Shown: positions 8,445 through 18,519, counted from the first letter of the stretch. The stretch: DNA of 64,000 bases from Amycolatopsis sp. 195334CR (GCF_017309385.1 NZ_JAFJMJ010000002.1:2604001-2668000); one strand, 5' to 3'. Made by a program: numbers and translations. Notes: generated from the sequence alone by a model not told the origin.

Positions 8445-9029
8445 GTGCCGAAGCTGACGGTGGCGACCTGCCAGTTCCCGGTGACCGCGGACATCGCTCA
8501 CAACCTGCGGTACGTCCGGCGCCAGTCGCGCATCGCGGGTGGGCGTGGGGCGCGGGTGGCGCATTTCCCCGAGTGCGCGTTGTCCGGTTACGCGGTCGCC
8601 GACTTCGAGAGCCACAAAGGATTCGACTGGGCTGCCCTGGAGGACGCCGTTCGCGCGGTCATGGAGCTGGCCCGCGAGCTGCGGATGTGGGTGGTGCTGG
8701 GCTCCGCGCACCGGCTGACCGGCGACCACAAACCGCACAACAGCCTGTACGTCATCGACGACACGGGCGAACTGGTCGACCGGTACGACAAGCGGTTCTG
8801 CGCCTCGGTCGACCTCGAGCACTACTCCCCCGGCGACCACCCGGCCGTGTTCACCGTCGACGGCGTCCGCTGCGGGGCGCTGATCTGCTACGAGTACCGC
8901 TTCCCCGAGCTGTACCGCGAATACCGCCGCGACGGCGTCCAGCTGGTGTTCCACTCCTACCACGCGGGCAACATCCCGGCCGCCGAGTTGCCGGACCGGC
9001 CCTACCCCGCAACCGCGCGGGCGTGCTGA
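8445..9029 (+). CDS. Carbon-nitrogen (nitrilase-family) hydrolase, C-terminus disrupted
   Basis: Amidase/nitrilase-superfamily enzyme. All three catalytic residues are visible: Glu in FPECALSGY, Lys in YDKRF and Cys in ALICYEYRFPELY. The reading frame ends after AAELPDRPYPATARAC at about 194 residues, whereas the family usually has 250-280. The expected C-terminal segment (RNRAGVLISEVDTD and onward) lies immediately downstream in another frame up to base 9160, and about 40-50 residues normally in between are absent. This indicates an internal deletion with a frame change. GTG 8445 follows an AAGGAGGAA ribosome site inside the end of the preceding gene. The product may be inactive. Confidence 0.75.
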   Translation: MPKLTVATCQFPVTADIAHNLRYVRRQSRIAGGRGARVAHFPECALSGYAVADFESHKGFDWAALEDAVRAVMELARELRMWVVLGSAHRLTGDHKPHNSLYVIDDTGELVDRYDKRFCASVDLEHYSPGDHPAVFTVDGVRCGALICYEYRFPELYREYRRDGVQLVFHSYHAGNIPAAELPDRPYPATARAC

Positions 9030-9160
9030 TCTCCGAGGTCGACACCGACGCCGTCCTGTACGACTCGACCGCGCAGTGGCGGGATCGGGCGATGAACGGC
9101 GTCCTGCACTCCGGCACGCTCGTCGACGACCCGCGCTCGCGGTCCCGGACCAGCCCGTGA
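9000..9160 (+). pseudogene. Out-of-frame 3' remnant of the carbon-nitrogen hydrolase
   Basis: In the frame one base off from the preceding gene, translation gives LPRNRAGVLISEVDTDAV, then YDSTAQWRDRAMNGVLHSG, which is the normal C-terminal end of this hydrolase subfamily. It has no start or ribosome site of its own and runs to TGA at 9158-9160. It is best read as the severed tail of the upstream gene. Confidence 0.65.
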
Positions 9161-9180
9161 GGCTCTGCCAGAATCGCCGC

Positions 9181-9530
9181 GTGAAGTACTTGATCCTGAT
9201 CTACAGCAATCCGGAGTCGCGGGAGCTGTGGGCGTCGTTCTCCGCCGAGCAGCGCTCGGGCGGCTGGGAAGCGTACGCCCAGCTCAACCACGAACTGGCC
9301 GCCTCGGGCGAGCTGATCGTCACCGAACCGGTCGAGCAGGGCCGCGCCACGCGGGTGCTCGCGCACGACGGTAAAACGACCACCACCGACGGGCCGTTCG
9401 CCGAGGTCAAGGAGCAGCTGGCCGGGTTCTACCTGGTCGAATGCGCCGACGAGCGGCGTGCGGTGGAGATTGCCGCCAGGGTGCCGGAAGCCGCGTTCGG
9501 CCTGGTCGAGGTGCGCCCGGTGCTGACCCC

Positions 9531-9534
<4 letters not shown>
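9181..9534 (+). CDS. YCII/DGPF-domain protein paired with ECF42 sigma factor
   Basis: Small cytoplasmic protein of 117 residues with the YCII-related fold. It shows MKYLILIYS at the start and the DGPF tetrad in TTTDGPFAEVKEQLAGFY, diagnostic of the DGPF proteins that accompany ECF42 sigma factors. Its biochemical role is not established. GTG 9181 follows a CAGAAT hexamer by 6 nt, so the message may be leaderless. Its TGA overlaps the GTG of the following sigma factor gene, indicating translational coupling. Confidence 0.9.
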
Positions 9535-10714
<1,180 letters not shown>

Positions 10715-10718
<4 letters not shown>

Positions 10719-11110
10719 CCATCGACAAGATCGCGTGGATCCACCTGCGCGACGGCAAGATCCTGGGTGCCCGCTCGCACGGCAAGGACACCTACTACCT
10801 GCCCGGCGGCAAGCGCGATCCCGGCGAGACCGATCTGCAGACGCTCGTGCGCGAGGTCGAGGAGGAGCTGACGGTCACCATCGTGCCCGGCACGGTCGCC
10901 GAGGTAGGCACCTTCAGCGCGCAGGCACACGGCAAGGCCGACGGCGTCGAGGTGCGGATGGCCTGCTACACCGCCGACTACGAGGGCACACTGCGCGCCA
11001 GCCAGGAGATCGAGGAGATCGGCTGGCTGACCTACGCCGACCGCGACCGCCTCTCGCCGGTCGGGCGCCTGGTGTTCGACCACCTGCACGAGGCCGGGCT
11101 GCTCAGCTGA
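10715..11110 (+). CDS. Nudix hydrolase
   Basis: Hydrolase of 131 residues that would cleave a nucleoside diphosphate linked to another group. The Nudix box is complete in [20 protein letters not shown], giving the G-x5-E-x7-RE-x-x-EE pattern that binds the metal. The start follows [21 protein letters not shown], typical of actinobacterial ADP-ribose-type members. ATG overlaps the sigma factor stop by four bases (ATGA), so it belongs to the sigma operon and is probably co-expressed. It converges with the second ECF42 gene, whose stop lies just before 11103. Substrate not determinable. Confidence 0.92.
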
Positions 11111-12308
11111 GGGCGGCCCGCTTCCCCCTCAGCAGGCGGCGTTCGGCGGCGTTGCCCGCCAGCGCGATCGCCGCGTCGTAGGCCTCGGCCGCTTCGCCGG
11201 TCCGGCCGAGGCGGCCGAGCAGTTCGGCCCGCACGGCGTGGAACAGGTAGTAGGAGCCGAGGTCCAGTTCGTCCACAAGCGACAGTGCGGGGGCCGGGCC
11301 GGACCGCTCGGCCACCGCGATCGCCCGGTTCAGCGCCACCACCGTGCCCGGGCTCACGGCGAGCAGCTGATCGTAGAGCTGGACGAGCTGGGCCCAGTCG
11401 GTGGCCGCGGCCGTCGGCGCGTCGCTGTGCACGGCGTTGATCGCGGCCTGGATCTGGTACGGACCGGGCTGGTTGCGGCGCAGGCACCGGCGCACCAGGT
11501 CCTGCCCCTCGCCGATGAGCGCGCGGTCCCAGTCGCCGCGGTCCTGGTCGGCCAGCAGCACCAGCTCACCGTCGGCGGTGGTGCGTGCCCGCCGCCGGGA
11601 CTCGGTCAGCAGCATCAGCGCGAGCAGGCCCAGCACCTCGGGCTCGTCCGGCATCAGCCGGGCCAGCAGCCTGCCCAGCCGGACGGCTTCGGCGCACAGG
11701 TCCTCGCGCACCAGCCGGTCGCCGGAACTGGCGGCGTACCCCTCGTTGAAGATCAGGTAGACCACGGTGAGCACGGCCCGCACCCGGCCGGGCAGGTCGG
11801 CCTCGTGGGGCACCCGGTACGGGATGCCCGCCTTGCGGATCTTGCCCTTGGCCCGGACCAGGCGCTGGGCCATGGTCGGCTCGGGCACCAGGAAGGCGTG
11901 CGCGATCTCGGCGGTGGTCAGCCCGCCGAGCAGCCGCAGGGTGAGCGCGACCTGCGCGGGCACGGCCAGTGCCGGGTGGCAGCAGGTGAAGAGCAGGCGG
12001 AGCCGGTCGTCGTGCACGGCGCCCTCCTCCGGCGGTTCGCTCGCGGCGTGCAGCAGCGCGGCCTCGGCGTGGCGGTCCTCGCGGGTGGCTTCGCGCCGGA
12101 GGCGGTCGATGGCGCGGTTGCGCGCGGTGGTGATGATCCAGCCCGCCGGGCTCGGCGGGAGTCCGGCTTCCGGCCAGCGGCGCACGGCCTCGCCGAACGC
12201 GTCCTGGACCGCTTCCTCGGCGACGTCGAGATCACCGAAGACGCGGGTCAGGACGGCGACGGCGCGGCCGTACTCCTCGCGGAAGACGCGTTCGATCCGC
12301 TGACGCAT
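11103..12308 (-). CDS. Second ECF42-type RNA polymerase sigma factor
   Basis: Sigma factor of 401 residues, a distant paralogue of the one at 9.5-10.7 kb. Region 2 shows [18 protein letters not shown] and [19 protein letters not shown], region 4 [18 protein letters not shown] and [13 protein letters not shown], and the C-terminal extension includes [31 protein letters not shown] and [16 protein letters not shown] 12308 shares its A with the TGA stop of the upstream DGPF gene (TGATG), so the two are coupled. The gene converges on the Nudix gene with an 8 bp overlap. Which promoters it reads is unknown; autoregulation from a promoter upstream of the DGPF gene would be typical of the group. Confidence 0.93.
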   Translation of the reverse strand: MRQRIERVFREEYGRAVAVLTRVFGDLDVAEEAVQDAFGEAVRRWPEAGLPPSPAGWIITTARNRAIDRLRREATREDRHAEAALLHAASEPPEEGAVHDDRLRLLFTCCHPALAVPAQVALTLRLLGGLTTAEIAHAFLVPEPTMAQRLVRAKGKIRKAGIPYRVPHEADLPGRVRAVLTVVYLIFNEGYAASSGDRLVREDLCAEAVRLGRLLARLMPDEPEVLGLLALMLLTESRRRARTTADGELVLLADQDRGDWDRALIGEGQDLVRRCLRRNQPGPYQIQAAINAVHSDAPTAAATDWAQLVQLYDQLLAVSPGTVVALNRAIAVAERSGPAPALSLVDELDLGSYYLFHAVRAELLGRLGRTGEAAEAYDAAIALAGNAAERRLLRGKRAALS

Positions 12309-12655
12309 CAAGCCACTTCGTAGAACGGGCGGACCTCGATCGGCAGGCCGAGCGCCCTGGTCACCTTCCCGGCCCAGGTCAGCGCCTCGTCCAGATCGGC
12401 GGCGCGGATCACGGTGAAGCCGCCGACGAACTCCTTGCCCTCGACGTAGGGGCCGTCGGTGACGATCACCCGGCCGTCCTCGGCACGCACCACCGACGAC
12501 GCCGACGGGTCGTGCAGCCCGCCGGCGAACACCCACGCCCCGGCCGCGCGCATCTCGTCGTTGACCTTGTTCAGCTCGCGCATGATCGGCTCCAGCTCCG
12601 CGGGCGGCGGCGGGTCGCCGACGGGCTGCTGGATGTTGAGCAGGTACTGCTTCAC
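12308..12655 (-). CDS. YCII/DGPF-domain protein paired with second ECF42 factor
   Basis: Protein of 115 residues with the DGP(F/Y) motif as [19 protein letters not shown] and the conserved end [12 protein letters not shown]. The annotated GTG ([11 protein letters not shown]) is chosen because GAGGAGG lies 6 nt upstream; an earlier in-frame start would add nine unconserved residues. It precedes and overlaps the sigma factor gene, the standard ECF42 arrangement. Phenylalanine of the DGPF signature is replaced by tyrosine here. Confidence 0.9.
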   Translation of the reverse strand: MKQYLLNIQQPVGDPPPPAELEPIMRELNKVNDEMRAAGAWVFAGGLHDPSASSVVRAEDGRVIVTDGPYVEGKEFVGGFTVIRAADLDEALTWAGKVTRALGLPIEVRPFYEVA

Positions 12656-12699
12656 GGGTGCCTCCTCGGGCTCGGTTCTCACCCCCTACACGAACGGGA

Positions 12700-13164
12700 T
12701 CACCCCGGATCGACAGCCGGTGGTTCCTGGGGTCCGCGGAAGGGCAGGGTCTGGCTGTAGACCACGTTCGTGGTGGTGCTGCCGAACTGCGCCAGATCGT
12801 CCACCAGGTGCTCCAGGTGCGCCATCGACCCGGCGGCGACCTTGAGCGTGTAGCAGTCGTCGCCGGTGGTGCGCAGGCATTCGAGGATCTCCAGGCGCTC
12901 GCCGAGCAGCTTGTGCAGCGGGCCGTGCCTGCTGCCCGGGTACTTGAGCCGGACCACGGCCAGCACCGGGTAGCCGGCCTTGCCGAGGTCGACGGTGGCG
13001 CGGTAGCCGGTGATCACGCCCGCCGCCTCGAGGCGCTTGACCCGTTCGGTGGTGGCCGAGGCGCTGAGGCTGACCCGCTTGCCCAGCTCGGTCAGCGGGA
13101 TGCGGCCGTCCCGCTGGACCTCGACCAGGATGGCCCAGTCGGTCGCATCGAGATTCTCGGTCAT
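12700..13164 (-). CDS. Lrp/AsnC-family transcriptional regulator
   Basis: Regulator of 154 residues. The N-terminal winged helix reads [39 protein letters not shown] and [12 protein letters not shown], and the C-terminal half is the RAM (AsnC ligand-binding) domain that assembles into octamers and often senses amino acids. TATCTT at 13171-13176 stands 6 nt before ATG on this strand, suggesting a leaderless mRNA. It is divergent from the LLM oxidoreductase, 93 bp apart, and probably controls itself and that gene. Confidence 0.93.
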   Translation of the reverse strand: MTENLDATDWAILVEVQRDGRIPLTELGKRVSLSASATTERVKRLEAAGVITGYRATVDLGKAGYPVLAVVRLKYPGSRHGPLHKLLGERLEILECLRTTGDDCYTLKVAAGSMAHLEHLVDDLAQFGSTTTNVVYSQTLPFRGPQEPPAVDPG

Positions 13165-13257
13165 CGGCTGAAGATACCGGCAGATCCACGGCCGGTGCGG
13201 CGAAGGACCGGGAAGTGTCCCTTCCCCGGCGGGGGTCCGCGCTCCTAGCCTTGAGCT

Positions 13258-14100
13258 GTGCAGATAGGTGTCAACGTTCCCAATTTCGGCCCGGGCACCG
13301 ACCCGGGCAGGCTCCGCGGCTGGGCGCAGGTGGTCGAAGGGCTCGGCTACGACCTGCTGATGGTCTCCGACCACGTGGTGATCACGCCCGACGTGGCCGA
13401 GCAGTACCCGCCGCCGTTCTACGAGCCGTTCACCACGTTGTCGTGGCTGGCCGGGCAGACCGGGTTGCGGCTGGGCACCACGGTGCTGCTGGCGCCGTAC
13501 CGCCACCCGCTGCTCACCGCGCGGATGGCGGCCAACCTCAACGAGTTCTGCGGCGGGCGCCTGGTGCTGGGCATGGCGGTGGGCTGGGCGCGGCAGGAGT
13601 TCGAGGCGCTGGGGGTGCGCTTCGACCGGCGCGGGAAACTCACCGACGAGTACCTGCGCGCGATGCGCGCGGCCTGGGAGAACAAGGACGACTACCGCAC
13701 CGAGCAGATCCCGATCTGGATCGGCGGCAACAGCGACGCCGGGATCCGGCGGGCCGCCCGGCTCGGCGACGCGTGGCACCCGCTGCGCAACACCGTGCCG
13801 TGGCTGCGCGACGGGCTGGGCAGGCTGCGCTCGGCCGCTGAGGCCGAAGGCCGCCCGGCACCCGCGTTCGCGCCGCGGATCATCCTGCGCCTGACCGACG
13901 CGCCGATCACCGGCTCGGAGCGACTGGCCGGCGAGGGCACCATCGAGCAGATCGTCGGCGATCTCGACGCCTTGACTCAACTGGGGGCTGAAACGGTGGT
14001 GCTCGACCCGTTCGGCGGTGATCCTGAGGAGACCCGCCACCCGCAGACCGCCTGGCACGCGCTCGCCGCGGTGGCCGACCACTGGGAGTTGACCCGATGA
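13258..14100 (+). CDS. LLM-class F420-dependent oxidoreductase
   Basis: Luciferase-like monooxygenase family enzyme of 280 residues with a TIM-barrel fold. It begins MQIGVNVPNFGPGTDPGRL and contains LGTTVLLAPYRHPLLTARM and LVLGMAVGWARQEFEALGV, phrases common to the F420-dependent subgroup (TIGR03619-like). It probably reduces or oxidises a small organic substrate with coenzyme F420. GTG 13258 is preceded by TAGCCT at 13246-13251, 6 nt away, so the transcript may start at the initiation codon. Its TGA overlaps the deaminase ATG, forming a two-gene unit divergent from the Lrp regulator. Confidence 0.9.
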   Translation: MQIGVNVPNFGPGTDPGRLRGWAQVVEGLGYDLLMVSDHVVITPDVAEQYPPPFYEPFTTLSWLAGQTGLRLGTTVLLAPYRHPLLTARMAANLNEFCGGRLVLGMAVGWARQEFEALGVRFDRRGKLTDEYLRAMRAAWENKDDYRTEQIPIWIGGNSDAGIRRAARLGDAWHPLRNTVPWLRDGLGRLRSAAEAEGRPAPAFAPRIILRLTDAPITGSERLAGEGTIEQIVGDLDALTQLGAETVVLDPFGGDPEETRHPQTAWHALAAVADHWELTR

Positions 14101-14513
14101 CCGACGAGAATCTGCTGCGCCAGGCGATCGCGCTGGCCGCCAAGGCCCGCGCGGGCGGGAACCCGCCGTTCGGTTCGCTGCTGGCCGGGCCGGACGGCAC
14201 CGTGCTCGCCCAGGACCACAACACCTCCCTCACCGACGACGACATCACCGCGCACCCGGAGCTGAAGCTGGCGCGGTGGGCGGCGCGGAACCTCGACGCC
14301 GAGACCGCGGCGGCGACCACGATGTACACCAGCTGCCAGCCGTGCGGCATGTGCACCGGCGCCATCGCGCGGTCGGGGCTGGGGCGGGTGGTGTTCGCGT
14401 TGTCGACCGAGCAGCTGATCGGGCTCAAGCCGGGCGGCGATTTCCCGGCGGTGCCGCAGGACGGCCCGGCGCTGTTCGACGAGGCCCGCGTGCCCGTCGA
14501 GGGTTACTACTGA
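14097..14513 (+). CDS. Cytidine/deoxycytidylate-family nucleoside deaminase
   Basis: Zinc-dependent deaminase of 138 residues. The zinc and proton-shuttle residues are in TAHPELKLARWAA (HPE in place of the common HAE) and TSCQPCGMCTGAI (PCxxC). The NPPFGSLLAGPDG loop resembles guanine deaminase and tRNA-adenosine-deaminase-like members, so the substrate is probably a free base or nucleoside. ATG overlaps the preceding stop by four bases. The 3' end overlaps the convergent glycosyltransferase by 7 bp. Confidence 0.9.
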   Translation: MTDENLLRQAIALAAKARAGGNPPFGSLLAGPDGTVLAQDHNTSLTDDDITAHPELKLARWAARNLDAETAAATTMYTSCQPCGMCTGAIARSGLGRVVFALSTEQLIGLKPGGDFPAVPQDGPALFDEARVPVEGYY

Positions 14514-15679
14514 ACCAGCGCTTCGAGCAGGCGGACCGCGTGGCCGGCGTCCGGCAGGGTGGCGATCTCGTCCCGCATCCGGACGGCGGCTTCGCGGTAT
14601 CCCTTGTCCTGTAGGACTTCCTGGGTGGCGTCGGCGATTTCGGCCGGGGTCGCCTCCAGTGCGTCGAGCACCTTGGCCACGCCGAGGTCGGCGCAGCGTT
14701 CGGCGTTGTGGGGCTGGTCGGCGCCCATCGGCAGCAGCACCATCGGCAGGCCGTGGGCGAGCGCGCCGAGCACGCTGCCGGAACCGCCGTGTGACACCAC
14801 CGCGGTGCACCGGGGCAGCAGTGTCGCCTGCGGCACGTACTGCTCGATGCGCACGGAATGCGGCTGGGGCCCGAATTCCGCCGGGTCGATGTGCGGGCCG
14901 ACGGTCATCACCACGTTCAGCGGCAGCTCGCGGAGTCCGGTGAGCACGCGGTGGAAGAGGTCGCCGGATTCGGTGTTGAACACGGTGCCGAGGGTGAAGT
15001 AGAGCGTGGGGGTGCCGTCCGTGACCGCAGTGGGTTCGACCGGGTCGAGGGTGAGCGTGGGGGTGCGGTCCGGGGCCGCGGTGGGCCGGACGGGGTCGAG
15101 AGTGAGCGAGTGCGCGGTGGGCGGCAGCGGGAAGTCCGGGTCGCGGTAGCTGGGCGGGAACGGGGAGAGCACGAGGTGCCTGCCCAGCATGGCCATCTCG
15201 GGATCCGGTGGGAGGCCGTGGCGCGCCCGCAGTTCGTTGAGGGGTTCGCCGACCAGGCCGGGCCGGATGAGCGAGCCGGCGGCGATCACCAGCACCGTGG
15301 CGTGGGGCAGGCCCAGGCTTTCGGCCGCGACGACAGCCCCGAAGTCGGCTTCGTCGCACACCACGAGGTCGGCCCGGAAGTCCTGGCACGCCTCGATGAG
15401 CCGCGGGCAGCGCTCCCCCGCGACCCGCCGGGCGTAGCCCTCGCGCAGGGCCAGCTCCTCGCGTTCGATGTCCGTCGCGACCAGCGGCATGCGCTCGCGG
15501 GCGCCGAAGGTGTCCCCGCCGGTGTCGTACGCGGTGAACCCCGCGGCTTCCACCGTCTCGACCATCACCGCCTGCCCCGCGAACGCCACCGCGTGCCCGG
15601 CGGTTTCGGCCGCGCGGGCGATCGGCACGAGCGGGTTGAAGTGGCCGGTACCCCCGGCGAAGGTGAACAGGATGCGCAC
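14507..15679 (-). CDS. GT1-family (macrolide-type) glycosyltransferase
   Basis: UDP/TDP-sugar-dependent glycosyltransferase of 390 residues with the GT-B fold. The N-terminal acceptor domain starts MRILFTFAGGTGHFNPLVP, and the donor-binding motif is SHGGSGSVLGALAHGLPMV followed by GADQPHNAERC. Such enzymes decorate natural products or detoxify macrolides; no biosynthetic cluster adjoins it, so a resistance or housekeeping role is equally possible. Between the two domains lies a 17-residue unit starting LTLDPV repeated in tandem, encoded by two 51 bp copies. The start is GTG. The gene stands alone on its strand, with 85 bp between it and the SWIM gene. Confidence 0.9.
   Translation of the reverse strand: MRILFTFAGGTGHFNPLVPIARAAETAGHAVAFAGQAVMVETVEAAGFTAYDTGGDTFGARERMPLVATDIEREELALREGYARRVAGERCPRLIEACQDFRADLVVCDEADFGAVVAAESLGLPHATVLVIAAGSLIRPGLVGEPLNELRARHGLPPDPEMAMLGRHLVLSPFPPSYRDPDFPLPPTAHSLTLDPVRPTAAPDRTPTLTLDPVEPTAVTDGTPTLYFTLGTVFNTESGDLFHRVLTGLRELPLNVVMTVGPHIDPAEFGPQPHSVRIEQYVPQATLLPRCTAVVSHGGSGSVLGALAHGLPMVLLPMGADQPHNAERCADLGVAKVLDALEATPAEIADATQEVLQDKGYREAAVRMRDEIATLPDAGHAVRLLEALVQ
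15005..15106. repeat. In-frame 51 bp tandem duplication within glycosyltransferase gene
   Basis: Two adjacent 51 bp units, 15005-15055 and 15056-15106, match at about 42 of 51 positions by eye. On the minus strand each encodes a 17-residue unit of the form LTLDPV-x-PTA-xx-D-x-TPT. The units fall in the linker between the two GT-B domains and keep the frame, so the protein is lengthened rather than broken. Confidence 0.85.
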
Positions 15680-15764
15680 CGCAACGATCTTGGCAGAGCC
15701 GGGGGCGCGGTTCGCGGGGTTTTGCGTCCCGTCTTGGCCGAGTCGGGGCGTGCGGGTGTTGCGG

Positions 15765-16250
15765 TCAGTCGCCGTAGAAGGTGGTGGGGTTGAGCAGGGC
15801 GAGCGGGATGCGGGTGGCGGTCGCCGCCGGGGTGTGGGTGAGGCCGCGCAGCAGGATGGCCAGGCGGGGCCGTTCGTCCAGCCGACGGGCGACTTCGTAG
15901 AACGTGGCCAGCGCGTGCACGCACGGGTTCTTGCGCTGGCTGCAGTCGCAGTCCGAGGCGACCCCGGTCATGCCGGGCAGGTCGGCGTGCACAGCGTCAG
16001 GGAGGTCGTCACCGCGCAGGTGGGTGCGGGCCACGTCGAGGGTGCCGGGATCCCACTGCGGCACGCTGATGCGCACCCGGTACCCGTCGACCGCGGCGGT
16101 CACCGTGCCCGGTGCGAGTTCGACGTCGTGGACCTGCTCGCGCCGGGCCAGCGAACGGGCCTTGGGCAGGCGCGAATCCGGTCGCGTCACCGAGGTGGGC
16201 TCGGCCAGGCGGACCCAGTCGCGACCCCAGACCGTGGTGCCGAAGCTCAT
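15765..16250 (-). CDS. Small SWIM zinc-finger protein
   Basis: Protein of 161 residues carrying one SWIM zinc finger, CDCSQRKNPCVHALATF (CxC then CxH). It begins MSFGTTVWGRDWVRLAEP, a start typical of the SWIM partner encoded next to SNF2 ATPases. SWIM domains bind DNA or protein. It is shorter than most partners, which often carry extra C-terminal segments. ATG overlaps the SNF2 stop by four bases, so the two proteins are made from one mRNA and probably work together in DNA repair or chromosome remodelling (inference). Confidence 0.88.
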   Translation of the reverse strand: MSFGTTVWGRDWVRLAEPTSVTRPDSRLPKARSLARREQVHDVELAPGTVTAAVDGYRVRISVPQWDPGTLDVARTHLRGDDLPDAVHADLPGMTGVASDCDCSQRKNPCVHALATFYEVARRLDERPRLAILLRGLTHTPAATATRIPLALLNPTTFYGD

Positions 16251-17989
16251 CGGCGGCCTCCCGGTTCGAGCACCTCGCGCAGCCGTTCGTCGGAGAGCTT
16301 GGCCAGGTCGTTCTCGATGGTGCGGGTTTCCCCGGTGGCGATACCGGCCAGGTCGCGCTTGCCGGCGTGCAGTTCGGCGATCGTCTCCTCCAGCGTGCGT
16401 TCGGTGAGCAGGGTGTGCACGGTGACCGCGCGGGTCTGGCCGATGCGGTGCGCGCGGTCGCTGGCCTGGTCCTCGACCGCGGGGTTCCACCACCGGTCGA
16501 AGTGGACCACGTGCGTGGCGCGGGTCAGGTTGAGGCCGAACCCGGCCGCGCGCAGGCTCAGGATCAGCACCGGCGGCGCGTCGTCGTCTTCCTGGAACGC
16601 GCGGATCAGCTCCTCCCGCGCGGCGATCGACAACCCTCCATGCAGGAACGGCGCGCGGAGGTGCCCGGACAGCATCTCCCCGGTTTCGCGGTACTGGGTG
16701 AACACCAGCGCGCGCTCGCCGTTGTCCATGATCTCGGCGAGCATCTCGGTGACGCGGTCGAGCTTGCCCGAGCGGCCGTCGAGGCGTTCGGCGCGCGGTT
16801 CGGGGTGATTGCACAGCTGCTTGAGCCGGGTGAGCAGGGCCAGGATCCGGCCGCGCCGCTCGATGCCGGAGCCGAACCCGTCGCGGAAGGCGCCATCCAT
16901 CGCCGCGCGGTAGAGCCTTTCCTGTTCGGCGGTCATCCGGCAGACCACGGTGGTTTCCAGCTTGGGCGGCAGTTCGGGGGCGACCTCGCGCTTGCGGCGG
17001 CGCAGGATGTGCGGGCCGACGATCTCGTGCAGCCGCACCGCGGCGGCGTCGGAGCGGCGTTGCTCGACCGCGGTGGCGAACCGGCGGCGGAACCGCGCGC
17101 GGCTGCCGAGCAGCCCGGGATTGGTGAACGCGAGCAGCGACCAGAGTTCGTCGAGCCGGTTCTCCACCGGGGTACCGGTCATCGCCACGCGCAGGCGGGC
17201 TTCGAGGGTGCGCGCGGCGCGCGCGGTCTGCGAGTCGGGGTTCTTGATCTGCTGCGCCTCGTCGAGCACCACCACGTCCCACGGGGTCGCGGCGAACTGT
17301 TCGGCGTTGGCGCGCAGTTTGCCGTAGCTGGTCAGCGTGACCGAGGTGAGGCCGGGTGCGAAGCGCTCGAGTTCGCGGGCCCAGTTGCCCAGCAGCGAGG
17401 TCGGGCAGACCACCAGGTGCGGCCCGTCGGCGCGGGCGGCGAGCAGGGCGATGGCCTGCACGGTCTTACCGAGGCCCATCTCGTCGGCGAGCACGCCGCC
17501 GCCGTCGGCGGCCTGGAGCCACGCGACCCCGGCGCGCTGGTACGGGCGCAGGGCGATGCCGTCTTTGGGGTGGCCGGTGACGCTGCGTCGGGCCGCGTCG
17601 ATCGCGGCGCCTGCCGACCAGATGGTGGTGCCGTCCAGGCCGAGTGCCGCGTGCCCGGCGGTCGGCAGCCGTGGTTCGTCCACTGTGGAGCCCTCGCGGA
17701 GGGCGGCGGCGATGCGGGCCCACGCGTGCACCGACGCACCGGCCTCGGGTCGCGGCGACCACCCGGCCAGCGCGGCGATCGCCGGTTCCGGCTCGACCAG
17801 GACCGCGGGCACCTCGGCGGGGACCACCTGCCCGCCGACCGGTAGGGCGAGGCGCAGGTTCGCCGGTTCTCCGGCGGGCAACCCGGCCGAAGACGCACTC
17901 GCCCCTGGATTGTCAACCCCCCACCAGGCGAATTTTTCCGCTTCCACCACAAAACAGGCTTGAAGCCGCCCTGGCAGTACTAGGGTCAT
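16247..17989 (-). CDS. SNF2-family DEAD/DEAH-box ATPase
   Basis: Double-stranded-DNA translocase of 580 residues. Motif I is DEMGLGKTVQAIALL, motif II VLDEAQQIKN, motif III MTGTPVENRLDELWSLL, and the second RecA domain has VFTQYRETGEMLSGHL, GFGLNLTRATHVVHFDRWWN and the arginine-finger motif SDRAHRIGQTR. Only about 145 residues precede the ATPase core; many actinobacterial relatives reach 900-1000 residues with a longer N-terminal SNF2-associated domain, so this is a compact form. ATG 17989 has TAGGGT 9 nt upstream on this strand. It is divergent from a GNAT gene and coupled to the SWIM gene downstream. Confidence 0.93.
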   Translation of the reverse strand: MTLVLPGRLQACFVVEAEKFAWWGVDNPGASASSAGLPAGEPANLRLALPVGGQVVPAEVPAVLVEPEPAIAALAGWSPRPEAGASVHAWARIAAALREGSTVDEPRLPTAGHAALGLDGTTIWSAGAAIDAARRSVTGHPKDGIALRPYQRAGVAWLQAADGGGVLADEMGLGKTVQAIALLAARADGPHLVVCPTSLLGNWARELERFAPGLTSVTLTSYGKLRANAEQFAATPWDVVVLDEAQQIKNPDSQTARAARTLEARLRVAMTGTPVENRLDELWSLLAFTNPGLLGSRARFRRRFATAVEQRRSDAAAVRLHEIVGPHILRRRKREVAPELPPKLETTVVCRMTAEQERLYRAAMDGAFRDGFGSGIERRGRILALLTRLKQLCNHPEPRAERLDGRSGKLDRVTEMLAEIMDNGERALVFTQYRETGEMLSGHLRAPFLHGGLSIAAREELIRAFQEDDDAPPVLILSLRAAGFGLNLTRATHVVHFDRWWNPAVEDQASDRAHRIGQTRAVTVHTLLTERTLEETIAELHAGKRDLAGIATGETRTIENDLAKLSDERLREVLEPGGRR

Positions 17990-18027
17990 CGCCTGCCCAC
18001 CCTAGTGAAAAACCGAGCGGAGCGCTG

Positions 18028-18519
18028 GTGCCTGCCGAAATCATCCTGCGAGAGTGGACAGCCGACGACGCGGACTGGTACGTCCGGCAGATCGCCGATC
18101 CGGACATCCGCCGCTTCACCACCGAACCGCCCACGCTGACCGCCGAGCAGTTCCTCGAAGCACTCGACCGGCTCAACGGCACCGACGACGAACTCGGTTT
18201 TGTCGCGGTGGACGCGGTTTCCGGGGAGCGCCTGGCCAATCTCGCCGCCCTGCGCAACGGCGGCACGGCGGTGGTCAGCTACTGGGTCACCGCCGAGGCC
18301 CGCGGCCGCGGGGTGGCGACCGCGGGCCTGCGGGAACTGTGCGACCGCGCACTGGCCCACTGGCCGATCAGCGAGCTCCGGCTGTACACCCACGCGGACA
18401 ACCTCGGTTCGCAGCGGGTCGCCGAGAAGGCCGGATTCCGGCCGTTGGCGGACATGCCGACGGTGCGGGAGGTCTACGGCGTGAAGTGGCCGGTGCGCTG
18501 GTTCGAGCGCACCCGCTAG
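18028..18519 (+). CDS. GNAT-family N-acetyltransferase
   Basis: Acetyl-CoA-dependent acetyltransferase of 163 residues, RimJ/RimL-like. It starts MPAEIILREWTADDADWY; the acetyl-CoA pyrophosphate loop is seen in ARGRGVATAGLRELC (Q/RxxGxG/A type), followed by LYTHADNLGSQRVAEKAGF, the conserved asparagine and GF end of the fold. The substrate may be a protein N-terminus or small amine. GTG 18028 is preceded by GGAG at 7 nt spacing. Divergent from the SNF2 gene, with 38 bp between starts. Confidence 0.9.
   Translation: MPAEIILREWTADDADWYVRQIADPDIRRFTTEPPTLTAEQFLEALDRLNGTDDELGFVAVDAVSGERLANLAALRNGGTAVVSYWVTAEARGRGVATAGLRELCDRALAHWPISELRLYTHADNLGSQRVAEKAGFRPLADMPTVREVYGVKWPVRWFERTR

Noticed and set aside
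6169..9160. Integrated mobile element marked by the tyrosine recombinase
   Set aside because: No tRNA, attachment repeats, transfer or phage genes were seen, and neighbouring genes have the usual codon use.
14507..17989. Secondary-metabolite gene cluster around the glycosyltransferase
   Set aside because: Neighbours are a deaminase and a helicase pair; no polyketide, peptide-synthetase, sugar-synthesis or export genes accompany it.
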